Origin: Armatimonadota bacterium
GTDB lineage: Bacteria; Armatimonadota; UBA10988
Assembly: GCA_016235455.1 (NCBI GenBank)
Contig: JACRKZ010000026.1
Location: forward strand, 1-64,000
Reading direction: 5' to 3'
Length of the DNA: 64,000 bases
The position numbers were made by a program, and so were the translations under genes. The notes below the pieces were generated by a model. The model did not search any database. It was given only the letters and a program-made list of their open reading frames with translations, and was not told the origin of the DNA. Shown here piece by piece: positions 33,793 to 42,299 of the stretch. Within the stretch, counting starts at the first letter, position 1; every line of letters starts with the position of its first letter.

Positions 33793-35109
33793 TCAGCCAC
33801 CGCGTGGCAGAGCGCTCACGACGACCATCACCGGGTCCGACGTGCGCACCGTGCCCACGGCGTCGGTGCCGAGCACGGAGAACACGTGGTAGCCGGGCGT
33901 CAGCTTGGGGGCGGTTACCTGTATCGGCCCGGCCGTCACCTCGCCCAGCCGCCGTGCGCCGTCATAGAACTCGATCGTCCGCCAGTTGGGGAACCGGCTG
34001 GCATCCGCGGCGACGGTCACATCGGTGCCTGGATCCACCACCGCCGTGCCCGGTCCGCAAGGCGCCGGCGAGGTGATCGCCAACGGCTGGTCATAGGTGG
34101 CGTAGGCGCGGTAGATGAAGGCCAGATCCTCGGTCTGCAGCCAACTCGACCGGCCGATGTCGCCGGTGAAGCCGCGGACCGGGGTGATCTTGGTGAGGCC
34201 ACTGCGCCAGGTGGTGTGATCGGCGACCCAGCCGTCGTCGTAGTTCGCGGGCAGCAACGCGACCGGCCCTCGGGTCGGGTCGCCGGCCGCCGGGTAGCGC
34301 GTGCGCACGGCCAGATCGAGCAGCGGCACGGCCAGCACATCCTGTCGATTGTCGTCGCAGCCGTGGCCGATGCCGCGCCGTTCCAGCCACGCCAGTTGAC
34401 CGCCCCGCGGACGATTGGGCAGGAACACCTCGTCGACTTTGTAGCGACCGTCCACGGCCGCGCTGTTGAGCTGTTCCTGCTCGCCGGTGATGAGCACCGA
34501 CGGAATGCCCAGCACGCTGGCGGGCGCGGGCTTGGCGATGTGGTCGAAGTTGTAGCGTGCGCCCAGGATGGCCGCAGCGATGGTGCGGTCGGGATCCAAG
34601 GTCATCAGCGTGCTGGCGAACCCGCCGCCGGCCGAGAAGCCGATGGCCACGTAGGGCGCATTGACCAACTCGGGATGCCGGGCCGCCACGCCGACCGCGT
34701 CGAGGCAACGGCGGAAGGCCTGGAAGGCGGCGGCATGGGGGATGTCGCCGGCCGAGGCCACCAGGGCGAAACCGTGCAGGTGCATGAACTCGCGGTAGTA
34801 GTGGCAGAAGGTCCAGTCACCGCGTGAATCGCCGCCACCGTAGTTGCAGTTGACCAGCAGCCCGCGCACGGTGCGCAAGCCGTCGGGGATGACCACGCGG
34901 AAGGTCTTGGGCTTGCTGGCAGGATCGGCGCAGTCGTAGACCGCATAGTTGCGGCCGCCCGCGGTGACGGCCGAGAAGGTCACGGCAAGAGCCGGCGGGG
35001 TGGCCCCTGGCGGGGCGTCGTCGGGTGACGCGCCAGAGGCATGTCCAACGACAGCGACCAGGGCCAGCAGTGCCGTTGCGAACGGCGCGAGAGGCGTGAG
35101 TGCGCGCAT
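33793..35109 (-). CDS. Secreted alpha/beta hydrolase with C-terminal Ig-like domain
   Basis: 438 residues. Signal peptide MRALTPLAPFATALLALVAVVGHASG. The nucleophile elbow is GFSAGGGFAS (Ser between two glycines), preceded by FRVVIPDGLRTVRGLLVNCNYGGG with an oxyanion strand, and followed by a candidate Asp (YDDGWVADH) and His. The last 90 residues (SRFPNWRTIEFYDGARRLGEV, PGYHVFSVLGTDAVGTVRTSDP) form an Ig-like domain. Such proteins are often acetyl-xylan or feruloyl esterase relatives, so deacylation of polysaccharide is plausible. ATG 35109 follows GAGGAG with 8-nt spacing. It lies 50 bp downstream of the peroxiredoxin-like tandem. Confidence 0.8.
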   Translation of the reverse strand: MRALTPLAPFATALLALVAVVGHASGASPDDAPPGATPPALAVTFSAVTAGGRNYAVYDCADPASKPKTFRVVIPDGLRTVRGLLVNCNYGGGDSRGDWTFCHYYREFMHLHGFALVASAGDIPHAAAFQAFRRCLDAVGVAARHPELVNAPYVAIGFSAGGGFASTLMTLDPDRTIAAAILGARYNFDHIAKPAPASVLGIPSVLITGEQEQLNSAAVDGRYKVDEVFLPNRPRGGQLAWLERRGIGHGCDDNRQDVLAVPLLDLAVRTRYPAAGDPTRGPVALLPANYDDGWVADHTTWRSGLTKITPVRGFTGDIGRSSWLQTEDLAFIYRAYATYDQPLAITSPAPCGPGTAVVDPGTDVTVAADASRFPNWRTIEFYDGARRLGEVTAGPIQVTAPKLTPGYHVFSVLGTDAVGTVRTSDPVMVVVSALPRGG

Positions 35110-35159
35110 GGCGATACTCCTCGCGTTGACTGGGCCTAAGGGCCGGCCGGGTGGCTTAC

Positions 35160-36179
35160 CTACTTGCCGTTGATCCGCTTGTCTTCCAGGGCTTGCACCA
35201 GCAGCTTGCCCTTGTCTGCCGCGACCTGGCTCTTCTCGATGTTCCGAATGACCCCCTTGTCGTCGATCAGGAACACCCAGCGCTCGCACCCCGGACCGGT
35301 GCCGCCGCGCAGCGTGCCATAGGCCTGGGCCACCGCCTGATCGGTGTCCGAGAGCAGCGGGAAGGTCAGCTTCAGTTCCTTGGCGAAGTCCTGGCACTCC
35401 TTGAGCGGGCTGGTGGTGATACCGAACACCTCCACGTTGTACTCGCGGATCACATCCATCTCAGCCTGGATGCCGGCAAGTTGCGCCTTGGAGCCACCGC
35501 TGCCCGCGCGCAGGAACCAGACCAGCGCCACGGACGACTTGCCCGCGAACTGATCCAGCGTGTAGTCCTTGTCATCGGTGCCCTTCAGCTTGAGGGCCGG
35601 GGCCTTGTCGCCTGGCTTCAGGTCGACCTTGGTCGTGGTCGCGGCTGGAGCATCGGGGGCAGGCTTGCCACTGACCGCCTCGATCAGCAACTTGCCCTTG
35701 TCGGCCACGGCCTCGCCCTTCTCGATGTTCTTGATGACGCCCTGGTCGTCGATCAGGAACACCCAGCGCTCGCACATCGGGCCCGTACCGCCGCGCAGCG
35801 CGCCATACGCCTTGGCCACGGCCTGGTCGGTGTCCGAGAGCAGCGGGAAGGTCAGTTTCAACTCCTTGGCGAAGTCCTGGCATTCCTTGAGCGGGCTGGT
35901 GGTGATGCCCAGCACATGCACGTTGTACTTGCTGATCTCATCCAGTCTGGCTTGGATGCCGGAGAGCTGCGCCTTGGAGCCGCCGCTACCCGCACGCAGG
36001 AACCAGACCAGCGCCACGGACGACTTGCCCGCGAACTGCTCCAGCGAGTACTCCTTGTCGTCGGTCGCCTTCAGCTTCACGGACGGGGCCTTGTCCCCCG
36101 CCTTGAGGTCGACCCGGTCTTCGGCCGCGCAGACCAGCGCCGCCGCCGCCATGGCGAGACAGACCAGTAGTCTCTTCAT
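35160..36179 (-). CDS. Tandem AhpC/TSA (BCP-like) peroxiredoxin-fold protein lacking peroxidatic cysteines
   Basis: 339 residues: signal sequence (MKRLLVCLAMAAAALVCAAE), then two near-identical thioredoxin-fold domains (about 23-166 and 185-330). Each has LKAGDKAP, VALVWFLRAGSGGSKAQL, ITTSPLKECQDFAKELKLTFPLLSDTDQAV and CERWVFLIDD. In BCP-type peroxiredoxins the region after the first strand carries the peroxidatic Cys (T-P-G-C-T); here it is Ser (S68, S230), and the resolving position is also not Cys. The remaining cysteines are conserved between copies (C100 and C136; C262 and C298). It is exported or membrane-associated. Activity is therefore unlikely to be ordinary peroxidase; a Cys-pair redox role is possible. 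ATG 36179 has GGAAGGG upstream, and TGGTATCAC (36201-36209) is a candidate -10. Confidence 0.85.
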   Translation of the reverse strand: MKRLLVCLAMAAAALVCAAEDRVDLKAGDKAPSVKLKATDDKEYSLEQFAGKSSVALVWFLRAGSGGSKAQLSGIQARLDEISKYNVHVLGITTSPLKECQDFAKELKLTFPLLSDTDQAVAKAYGALRGGTGPMCERWVFLIDDQGVIKNIEKGEAVADKGKLLIEAVSGKPAPDAPAATTTKVDLKPGDKAPALKLKGTDDKDYTLDQFAGKSSVALVWFLRAGSGGSKAQLAGIQAEMDVIREYNVEVFGITTSPLKECQDFAKELKLTFPLLSDTDQAVAQAYGTLRGGTGPGCERWVFLIDDKGVIRNIEKSQVAADKGKLLVQALEDKRINGK

Positions 36180-36307
36180 CACGAGACCCTTCCTTTCTGG
36201 GTGATACCACCCTGGTGAGGGGACGCAATCGATGAATGCCCGGTTCCCGGTCTGTTCTCACAACGCCGACTCAGCGTGCCGGCAGGCGACTCAGCCCACT
36301 ACGAGCG

Positions 36308-38308
36308 CTAGTCGAACCCGAACATGGGCGGATTGATGTTGATGCCCTTGACCCGCCCGATGATCACCGCCGCGGTCCACAGGCAGGCCATGGTGAAACT
36401 GCCCAGCGTCATGCCCAAGAAGAAGGGCATCAGCCGACGATAGAGCTTCATGCCGCCCGCGCGCAGGATGAAGCCCTTGATGGCCCAGGCCAGGAATGCC
36501 GAGAACCAGAACACGTTCATCGACCAGGCGGCATGGACCGCGTAAGCCAGCGGATGCAGCGGGAAGCCGGCGAACGCCGCGCGCAGGAAGACCAGCGCCG
36601 AGGTCACCCCCACGCCGTAGATGAACATCGTGCCGGTCAGCGGCGGGTTGGTCACGCGCCACTCGATGGCGGCCTGGGCGTTGCTCATGCGCGACCAGGC
36701 GTTGGCCGCCGGGTAGCCGTACAGGTTGACATGCCCGTCGCGATGCGACAGCGTCAGGAAGAAGTAGCTGCCGGCCACAAAAGCGACGACGATGGCGATG
36801 ATCGTGGGCAACAGCAGCGATCGCGGCCGTACCTTGAGGTCCTGGGCCATCTTCTGGCTGTCCAGGAAGTTGGTCAGCAACAGCCCGCGCGGATCGCGCG
36901 CCAGCACGATGTCCAGCAGCCCGATCATGGCCAGGTTGCGCGCGCCGAAGGTCGGCTGCGCGCGGAACATGACCAGGAAGTCCGTGGCGCGGAATGAGGT
37001 CTCGGTCTGGAGCACGCCCGCTTCGGTCACCAGGCGGCCCAGCACGAAGCAGATGACGAACAGGTACATGCCCATCTGCACCGCGCCAAAACCCCAGTCG
37101 AGCCCGGCCTGCCGCATCCACACCAGCGCGCCGCCGAACGACAGCACCAGCCCCCAGACCGCCATGCGGTAGGTGATCACCTCGCGTTCCGGCCCGTCGT
37201 CGATGCGCGTCCGGAAGGCGAAAGCCCGAGCCTTGACCTGCTTGAGGTGCGGCCAGGCCACGCGCATCAGGTAGATGAGCAGCACCAGGTGGGCACCCAT
37301 GCTCTGGTAGCCCGAGAAGCATGATGGGTTGTGCGCGTTCATCGTCGGCGAAGGATACCCCGCCTGCACCATGCACATGTCAAAGACGCGGCCGTAGACA
37401 TAGAACAGCCACAGGCTCAGCAGCAGGTCGCCCGACAGGAAGTAGAAGAAGCCGATAGCTTCCACCGACAAGTTGATCGGCGTGTACTGAATCTGGTTCC
37501 ACGGCCGCGTGGTGAGCCAATCGTTGATGACCACGCGCGTGGTGATGCCGGGCACCGGTGGGAAGTTGGCGTGGAGCCCGTTGAGCAGGTACAAGACGGT
37601 GGGTACGGCGAATCCGGTCCACATCAGCCGATTGCGGAAGAACGACCGCGAGTGCGCATCGTCGATGAGCGTCAGTGGCAAGGTGGTCAGCGGGAACACT
37701 AACTTCTCGTTGTCCTGCCACTGCCGTCTCAGAATCACCGAGAGGCACAGGAAGCTGGTGTAGACCAGCACCAGCAGGCCGCTCCAGGAGAGCAGCGGGC
37801 CGAGCCACAACCGCCATTGGACGGGTGCGTTGCCTTCGGCATAGTCCTTGGCCACGCGCTGCTTGGGCGGGCCTTTGGGGTCGAAGGCCACCAGCCACTT
37901 GGGAAGCAGGCCGGCGAAGGTCTGCATGGCCAGGTTCTCGGGTGTGGCGCGGTAGTTCAGCTCGATGGTGGGCGGGATGAGCTTCTCGATGGTGCCGCGA
38001 CTGCTCATCAGCACGGTGATGGTCAGCATCATGTAGATGGGCAGGAGGTCGCGCGGCTCCAGCAGGCGCCGGCCGGTAAGGCGAGTGATCAACTGCCCGA
38101 GCAGCACCACGCCCAGCAGCGCGCCGACGGCCGGCGGCGGCAACTGCAGGATGCCGATCTGCACACTCTTGCAGACCATGTCGCCGTAGACCGTGATGTA
38201 GGCAAACAGGATGCACAGCGGCACAGCGAGAATGAGCGCGCGAGCCCGCAGCCCGCGCGTCGTACCTGTCGTTGGCTCTGCTCCCAAGTCGGCCCGCTCC
38301 GTCGTCAC
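36308..38308 (-). CDS. DUF6785/DUF6784 polytopic membrane protein, second paralog
   Basis: 666 residues from GTG 38308, with AAAGG just upstream. Many membrane segments (ALILAVPLCILFAYITVYG, VGALLGVVLLGQLI, LLVLVYTSFLCLSVIL, IIAIVVAFVAGSYFFLTL). Shares with the 11634-13577 protein the order and motifs YRATPENLAMQTFAGLLPKWL, RRQWQDNEKLVFPLTTLPLTL, the mid-protein RGLLLTNFLDSQKMAQDLKVRPR stretch and the C-terminal LKAGGMKLYRRLMPFFLGM. Start is uncertain: the frame stays open upstream to 38926, but that stretch lies opposite the C39-like gene and shows no membrane or family signal. A strong GGAAGGAG at 38337-38344 has no start codon at a proper distance. The 125-nt 3' gap separates it from the peroxiredoxin-like gene. 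Confidence 0.85.
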   Translation of the reverse strand: MTTERADLGAEPTTGTTRGLRARALILAVPLCILFAYITVYGDMVCKSVQIGILQLPPPAVGALLGVVLLGQLITRLTGRRLLEPRDLLPIYMMLTITVLMSSRGTIEKLIPPTIELNYRATPENLAMQTFAGLLPKWLVAFDPKGPPKQRVAKDYAEGNAPVQWRLWLGPLLSWSGLLVLVYTSFLCLSVILRRQWQDNEKLVFPLTTLPLTLIDDAHSRSFFRNRLMWTGFAVPTVLYLLNGLHANFPPVPGITTRVVINDWLTTRPWNQIQYTPINLSVEAIGFFYFLSGDLLLSLWLFYVYGRVFDMCMVQAGYPSPTMNAHNPSCFSGYQSMGAHLVLLIYLMRVAWPHLKQVKARAFAFRTRIDDGPEREVITYRMAVWGLVLSFGGALVWMRQAGLDWGFGAVQMGMYLFVICFVLGRLVTEAGVLQTETSFRATDFLVMFRAQPTFGARNLAMIGLLDIVLARDPRGLLLTNFLDSQKMAQDLKVRPRSLLLPTIIAIVVAFVAGSYFFLTLSHRDGHVNLYGYPAANAWSRMSNAQAAIEWRVTNPPLTGTMFIYGVGVTSALVFLRAAFAGFPLHPLAYAVHAAWSMNVFWFSAFLAWAIKGFILRAGGMKLYRRLMPFFLGMTLGSFTMACLWTAAVIIGRVKGININPPMFGFD

Positions 38309-38353
38309 GCCGCCTTTCGCGCCGTCTGAGGCGACTCCTTCCAGCAGGACCCG

Positions 38354-38383
38354 CCACGGGCGCCGCGAAGATCCCGCCCGTGG
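38354..38383. promoter_or_regulatory. 9-bp inverted repeat in the divergent promoter region
   Basis: CCACGGGCG (38354-38362) and CGCCCGTGG (38375-38383), loop 12 nt, between the divergent permease and C39-like genes. Its right arm touches the ribosome site GGGAG (38382-38386) of the latter. Operator or translational hairpin. Confidence 0.4.
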
Positions 38384-38392
38384 GAGACCGCC

Positions 38393-39448
38393 ATGGAGGA
38401 GTTTGCCGGACCCGAGTCGTTCCAGCTCGGCGTACCCGATCCATCGCGCTACGCGGGCCAGCGACGCGCGCCCGAGGATTGCCCGGTGCCCAATGCGCTT
38501 CGCGCGGCGGCCGAGATGCTCGACTTGGCGAGCGATGTCGACGTACATGACGGCTGGACCATCGACCGCACGCACACCAGACTCATGGCCGCCTCGGGCC
38601 TCGCCTTCGACCTGTGGTGGCCGCCGCTCGAGGGGCAAATGGGCCGTACCGACACGGCGCTGGAGGTCAGTCTGTGGGGCGCTGAGCTGGTCGCTGGCGC
38701 AGCCTACCTGGGCTTCAACGCGGAACTGCTGGTGGAGCAGGCACCACGCTACGAGCGGGCCGTGGCGTGTCTGCTCAACGGCTGGCCCCTGATCGTCTTC
38801 GGCCAGCCCGAGCCGCACCAGTTCGTGCTGGTCACCGGCTATGAGGACGAGGGCTACACGCTGATCGGCTTCCTGGCCGAGCCTGGCGGTCGCGGCATCG
38901 TCTTCGGCCCCGACCAGCGTCTCCACCTGCCCGGCGGCCTCAGCCGCGCCCGCGCGCTGGGCCTCTTCACCGACTGGTCGGAGCCTGCACCCGAGGTCGA
39001 CCGCATCATGGCCGCACTACGGCACGGTGCGGAACTGATGTCGCGCAGCCGAGCCGGTGCCTATCTCACCAACCAGGCGCTGTTCGACGCCTGGGCCGAG
39101 GCGCTGGAAACCGGGGAGGACGCGCTGGTGCACCAGGCCTTCCTGGGCGACCCGCTCATCTGGGAGTTGGCCGAGCGGCGCTGGTATGGCTCGCTCTTCC
39201 TCAAGCAGGCCGCCGAGCACCGGCCCGACCTGAGCGAGCCGCTGCTGGCCGCGGCCGCCTGCTTCCAGGCCGAGCACGATCTGATGTATGAGTTCAACCG
39301 CACGGCGGGCGGCGTCAACCCGGGCGATCCGCTGCCGTTGCTGGTCGAGCGCGAGACGCGGCCCAAGCTGGCCGCCATCGTGCGCGCCGCGCAAGCCAAG
39401 GATGCCCAGGCGGCTGGCCTGATCGCCAGGGCGGCAGACCACTCGTAG
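38393..39448 (+). CDS. Cytoplasmic C39/BtrH-like protein of unknown function
   Basis: 351 residues without signal peptide. CLLNGWPLIVFGQPEPHQFVLVTGYEDEGYTLIGFL (about 124-160) resembles peptidase C39-like domains of BtrH-type proteins, with His before the strand but a degraded or displaced Cys (near NALRAAAEMLD the usual Cys is not evident). The rest is helical (QALFDAWAEALETGEDALVHQ, FLKQAAEHRPDLSEPLLAAAACFQ). Pseudo-peptidase, amidase or binding protein are all possible. ATG 38393 with GGGAG 6 nt upstream. It is divergent from the second permease, and converges on the GH5-like gene with a 19-bp gap. Confidence 0.65.
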   Translation: MEEFAGPESFQLGVPDPSRYAGQRRAPEDCPVPNALRAAAEMLDLASDVDVHDGWTIDRTHTRLMAASGLAFDLWWPPLEGQMGRTDTALEVSLWGAELVAGAAYLGFNAELLVEQAPRYERAVACLLNGWPLIVFGQPEPHQFVLVTGYEDEGYTLIGFLAEPGGRGIVFGPDQRLHLPGGLSRARALGLFTDWSEPAPEVDRIMAALRHGAELMSRSRAGAYLTNQALFDAWAEALETGEDALVHQAFLGDPLIWELAERRWYGSLFLKQAAEHRPDLSEPLLAAAACFQAEHDLMYEFNRTAGGVNPGDPLPLLVERETRPKLAAIVRAAQAKDAQAAGLIARAADHS

Positions 39449-39467
39449 CGGCGGCCCTGCGGCGCGC

Positions 39468-42296
39468 CTAGCCGCGCGTGATCTCGTAGTACAACACGCC
39501 CTTGTCCTCGCGCCGCGAGCTGGCCTCGAAGACCAGCGCGCCGTCGCGCACGGTCGCCTTGACCTCGCCCAGTCGCGCGCCGCTGAGAGCCAGCGCGAAG
39601 ACCATGTACCGCGCCGGCTCGACCAGCTTGAGCGTTATCTCGGTCCGCACGTCACGCACCAGCAGCGGCAGGTCACCCCAGGCCTGAAGCGTCAGCAGGG
39701 CGTGCTCGGCGAAGCGCCGCCCACTGGCCTGGACGTCCGGCACGTGTGCCAGCAGCAGCCGCGGCGCGCGCGCCACGGGCTCGGCCGACAGGCTGGCAGC
39801 GAACACGCCGATGGTGGACTTGCTCGCGCCGAGGCTCATCACGCTCGTCGCGCCAGGCTGGCCGTGGGCCGAGAAGATGGCCTGGCAGCCAGGCGTATCC
39901 ACGGTGAACAGCCCCGCCTGGCCCTCGATCCGCAGTTGGCCCGTGTCGCTCACGTAGAGGCCCTTGGCCACGTCGGTCGGGTTGCCCGCCGGCAGGTTGC
40001 CGCCAGCGCGCAGAGCGGCCAGCACCTTCTCCACGGCGTCCTTGCCACGAGGATCAATGGCGCCGCCCTTGAGCGGCAGCGCTAGCTCGCCCTTGGCGCC
40101 GGCGGAGTCGATCCGGCAGCCGAGCCGCGATACCAGGCTGATCCGGCCCAGTTGACCCAGGCCCGAGGCGAGCCCGTCGGGCAGGTAACTGCTGCCCGTC
40201 AGGATGTCCGCCGACCTGGCACCAAGCGACACGGTGTTCCTGGCCGGCGCCACATCGCGCAGGAAGAGCAACGCGGCGAACCGGTCCGAGGCCAGCAGGT
40301 TCGGGTCGGTGGCCATGTCGAAGTAGTTGCTGGCCTTCGGCGCCGCCAGGTTGCCCTGGTCGTGGCTGTAAGCGAAGCGCCACACCGCGTCCCAGCCCTG
40401 CAGCGCGGCGTAGGCGCCGGTCAGCGGGCCGCTCTCGGCGCGATAGCTGTTCGGGTTGGCGTAGTTGTACTCGGAGAAGCCGAACGGTCGGTCCAGCACC
40501 TGCGTGATGGCCCGATCGACGTGCAGCGGATTGGTGGCCACGGTGGCGCTGCCGCCACCGCTCCAGCCTCGCGAGGGCAGGCGCCAGTCGCCCTCCAGGA
40601 ACTGTGGATGGTCCCAGTAGGCGTGGTTGTCCACATAGTCGAACTTGGCCCGCAGCGCCTGGTTGGGCCAGTTCTCGGTCCAGGCGTTGATGTCGGTGAG
40701 CGGCGCGGGGCACTTGAGATCCGTGCGCAGGAACTGCTTCATATCCTCGTAGAAGGCCAGGTGCACTTCGGCCAAGAACGCGGCGCAGTCGGCGCCGACC
40801 TTGCCCTGCAGGTCGCGCGGCAGCGGCACGGTGCCCTTGGCCGGGTCCTGGTCGGCGGCCAGCTTATCGCCCCAGGCCGCGGCCAGCGTGGCGCGCGTAC
40901 CATAGCGCTTGACCAGCCAGGCGTTGAACCGCTCGGCAAACAAGCGGCGCACCTCGCCGCTCATGCGCCCCAGGAAGTTGCCGGCGGCGCCCTCGTTGAC
41001 CAGCGACAACGAGCACAGCGCCGGGTCATTGGCCAGAGCCTTGCCGGTGTACGGGTTCACGTGGCCCAAGAAGGCCCTGGCGAACGCCTTGAGGTTGGCG
41101 CGTGCCTTGTCGCTGACCAGCACGGCGGTCTTGTAGTCGTCCATGCCGCGGCCGCCGTCGACCGTCTCGGCCTCGCGGATGGGCCGTGAGACGAACAGGT
41201 CGGTGGTGACGTAGATGCCCCGTTTGGCCAGCGCCGCCACAAAGTAGTCGAGGCGGTCCAGCTTGTCGGCATCGAAGGTCAGCGAGTCGGCCGCATCGCC
41301 GCGCACCAGGTTGCTCTCGTAGTGGTGGATACGCAGCGTGTTGTAGCCGGTCATGGCCAGGCGATCAGCCACTTTGTCGGCCAACGCGTGGTCCAGATAC
41401 AGCGCGGAGAAGCAGAAGTTGATGCCATACAGCTTGACCGCGCGGCCGGGCTGGCCGGTGAACTCCAGCCGGTCGCCAACCGCTTGGACCCAGCCGTGCT
41501 TCCCGGCCGGCGCGTCCAGCAGGCCCAGCGGGCGGAAGTCCAAGGCGGAGCCGGGTTCGAGATCGACGCTGACCGGCAGTTCCACCCAATCGGGTCCGGC
41601 CTTGAGGGTCACGGGTTCGTCCACGACAAGCTCCAGTGCGGGCTGGCCGGTGACCGTGAAGGCCAGCGCCAGCGGGTCTCGCCAGGCCACGCCATCACCC
41701 AGCAGGCCGATGACGCGCACGGTGAAGTTCTGGACGCCCCATTGGCGGTCGTCCTGGATGAGGAAGTTGACCGGCTCCTCGGCGACGAAGCTCAGCTTCA
41801 CGCCGCCGGTTGTGGTCAGCGCAAGGGCGGTGCCCTTGGCGCCGAACAGACCCGTCTCGCCCAGCGTGGCCGGCAGCGTGCCGCGCTTGTCACCCGACTC
41901 CCAGGTCGCGCCAATCCAGGCCGAGGCGGGCAGGTTCCAGGCCACGTGCACGCTGTTCACAGGCACCTCGCCCGGCGGCGTGAAGCGGTAGGCCAGCTTG
42001 GCCCCGCCGGCTACCGCCGACGCCGTGGCGCTGACCTTGACCTCGCCGCGACCCGTGGCGATCTTGAGCGACCGTGTGGCGCCGGTGGCCGGCACGGACG
42101 AGTCCATGCCCGCGTCATGACCGGCCCAGCCGGCCTCGAACAGCGCGGCGGTGCCGGTGGCCAGCGTCGCGCCGCCATGGTTGATCAGCAGGCGGCCATC
42201 GGGCGTCCAGAGCGCGCTCTCGGCGGGCTGCGCGCCGACGCATGCGGCAACGAGACACGACGCCAGCAGCGCCGTCGAGGTTAGCTTCAAGGACAC
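39468..42296 (-). CDS. GH5/GH-A clan-like glycoside hydrolase, probable lipoprotein
   Basis: 942 residues from GTG 42296 (CGGAG upstream). Lipobox LASC gives Cys14, suggesting surface anchoring. Residues 30-270 are beta-rich accessory domains. The barrel begins near VKLYGINFCFSALYLD (about 288). Acid/base Glu435 in CSLSLVNEGAAG and nucleophile Glu609 in FGFSEYNYANP fit GH-A enzymes, as does TLRIHHYESNLV. The C-terminal 250 residues are beta domains. The family within clan A cannot be fixed. Extracellular attack on beta-linked glycans is likely. The ASKHA gene's stop is 3 bp upstream of this start, so the two may share an mRNA despite unlike functions. Confidence 0.85.
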   Translation of the reverse strand: MSLKLTSTALLASCLVAACVGAQPAESALWTPDGRLLINHGGATLATGTAALFEAGWAGHDAGMDSSVPATGATRSLKIATGRGEVKVSATASAVAGGAKLAYRFTPPGEVPVNSVHVAWNLPASAWIGATWESGDKRGTLPATLGETGLFGAKGTALALTTTGGVKLSFVAEEPVNFLIQDDRQWGVQNFTVRVIGLLGDGVAWRDPLALAFTVTGQPALELVVDEPVTLKAGPDWVELPVSVDLEPGSALDFRPLGLLDAPAGKHGWVQAVGDRLEFTGQPGRAVKLYGINFCFSALYLDHALADKVADRLAMTGYNTLRIHHYESNLVRGDAADSLTFDADKLDRLDYFVAALAKRGIYVTTDLFVSRPIREAETVDGGRGMDDYKTAVLVSDKARANLKAFARAFLGHVNPYTGKALANDPALCSLSLVNEGAAGNFLGRMSGEVRRLFAERFNAWLVKRYGTRATLAAAWGDKLAADQDPAKGTVPLPRDLQGKVGADCAAFLAEVHLAFYEDMKQFLRTDLKCPAPLTDINAWTENWPNQALRAKFDYVDNHAYWDHPQFLEGDWRLPSRGWSGGGSATVATNPLHVDRAITQVLDRPFGFSEYNYANPNSYRAESGPLTGAYAALQGWDAVWRFAYSHDQGNLAAPKASNYFDMATDPNLLASDRFAALLFLRDVAPARNTVSLGARSADILTGSSYLPDGLASGLGQLGRISLVSRLGCRIDSAGAKGELALPLKGGAIDPRGKDAVEKVLAALRAGGNLPAGNPTDVAKGLYVSDTGQLRIEGQAGLFTVDTPGCQAIFSAHGQPGATSVMSLGASKSTIGVFAASLSAEPVARAPRLLLAHVPDVQASGRRFAEHALLTLQAWGDLPLLVRDVRTEITLKLVEPARYMVFALALSGARLGEVKATVRDGALVFEASSRREDKGVLYYEITRG

Positions 42297-42299
42297 GGT

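Noticed and set aside
38309..38926. Upstream extension of the second DUF6785 permease
   Set aside because: Overlaps the C39-like gene in antisense, with shadow-like composition; the membrane protein begins near GTG 38308.
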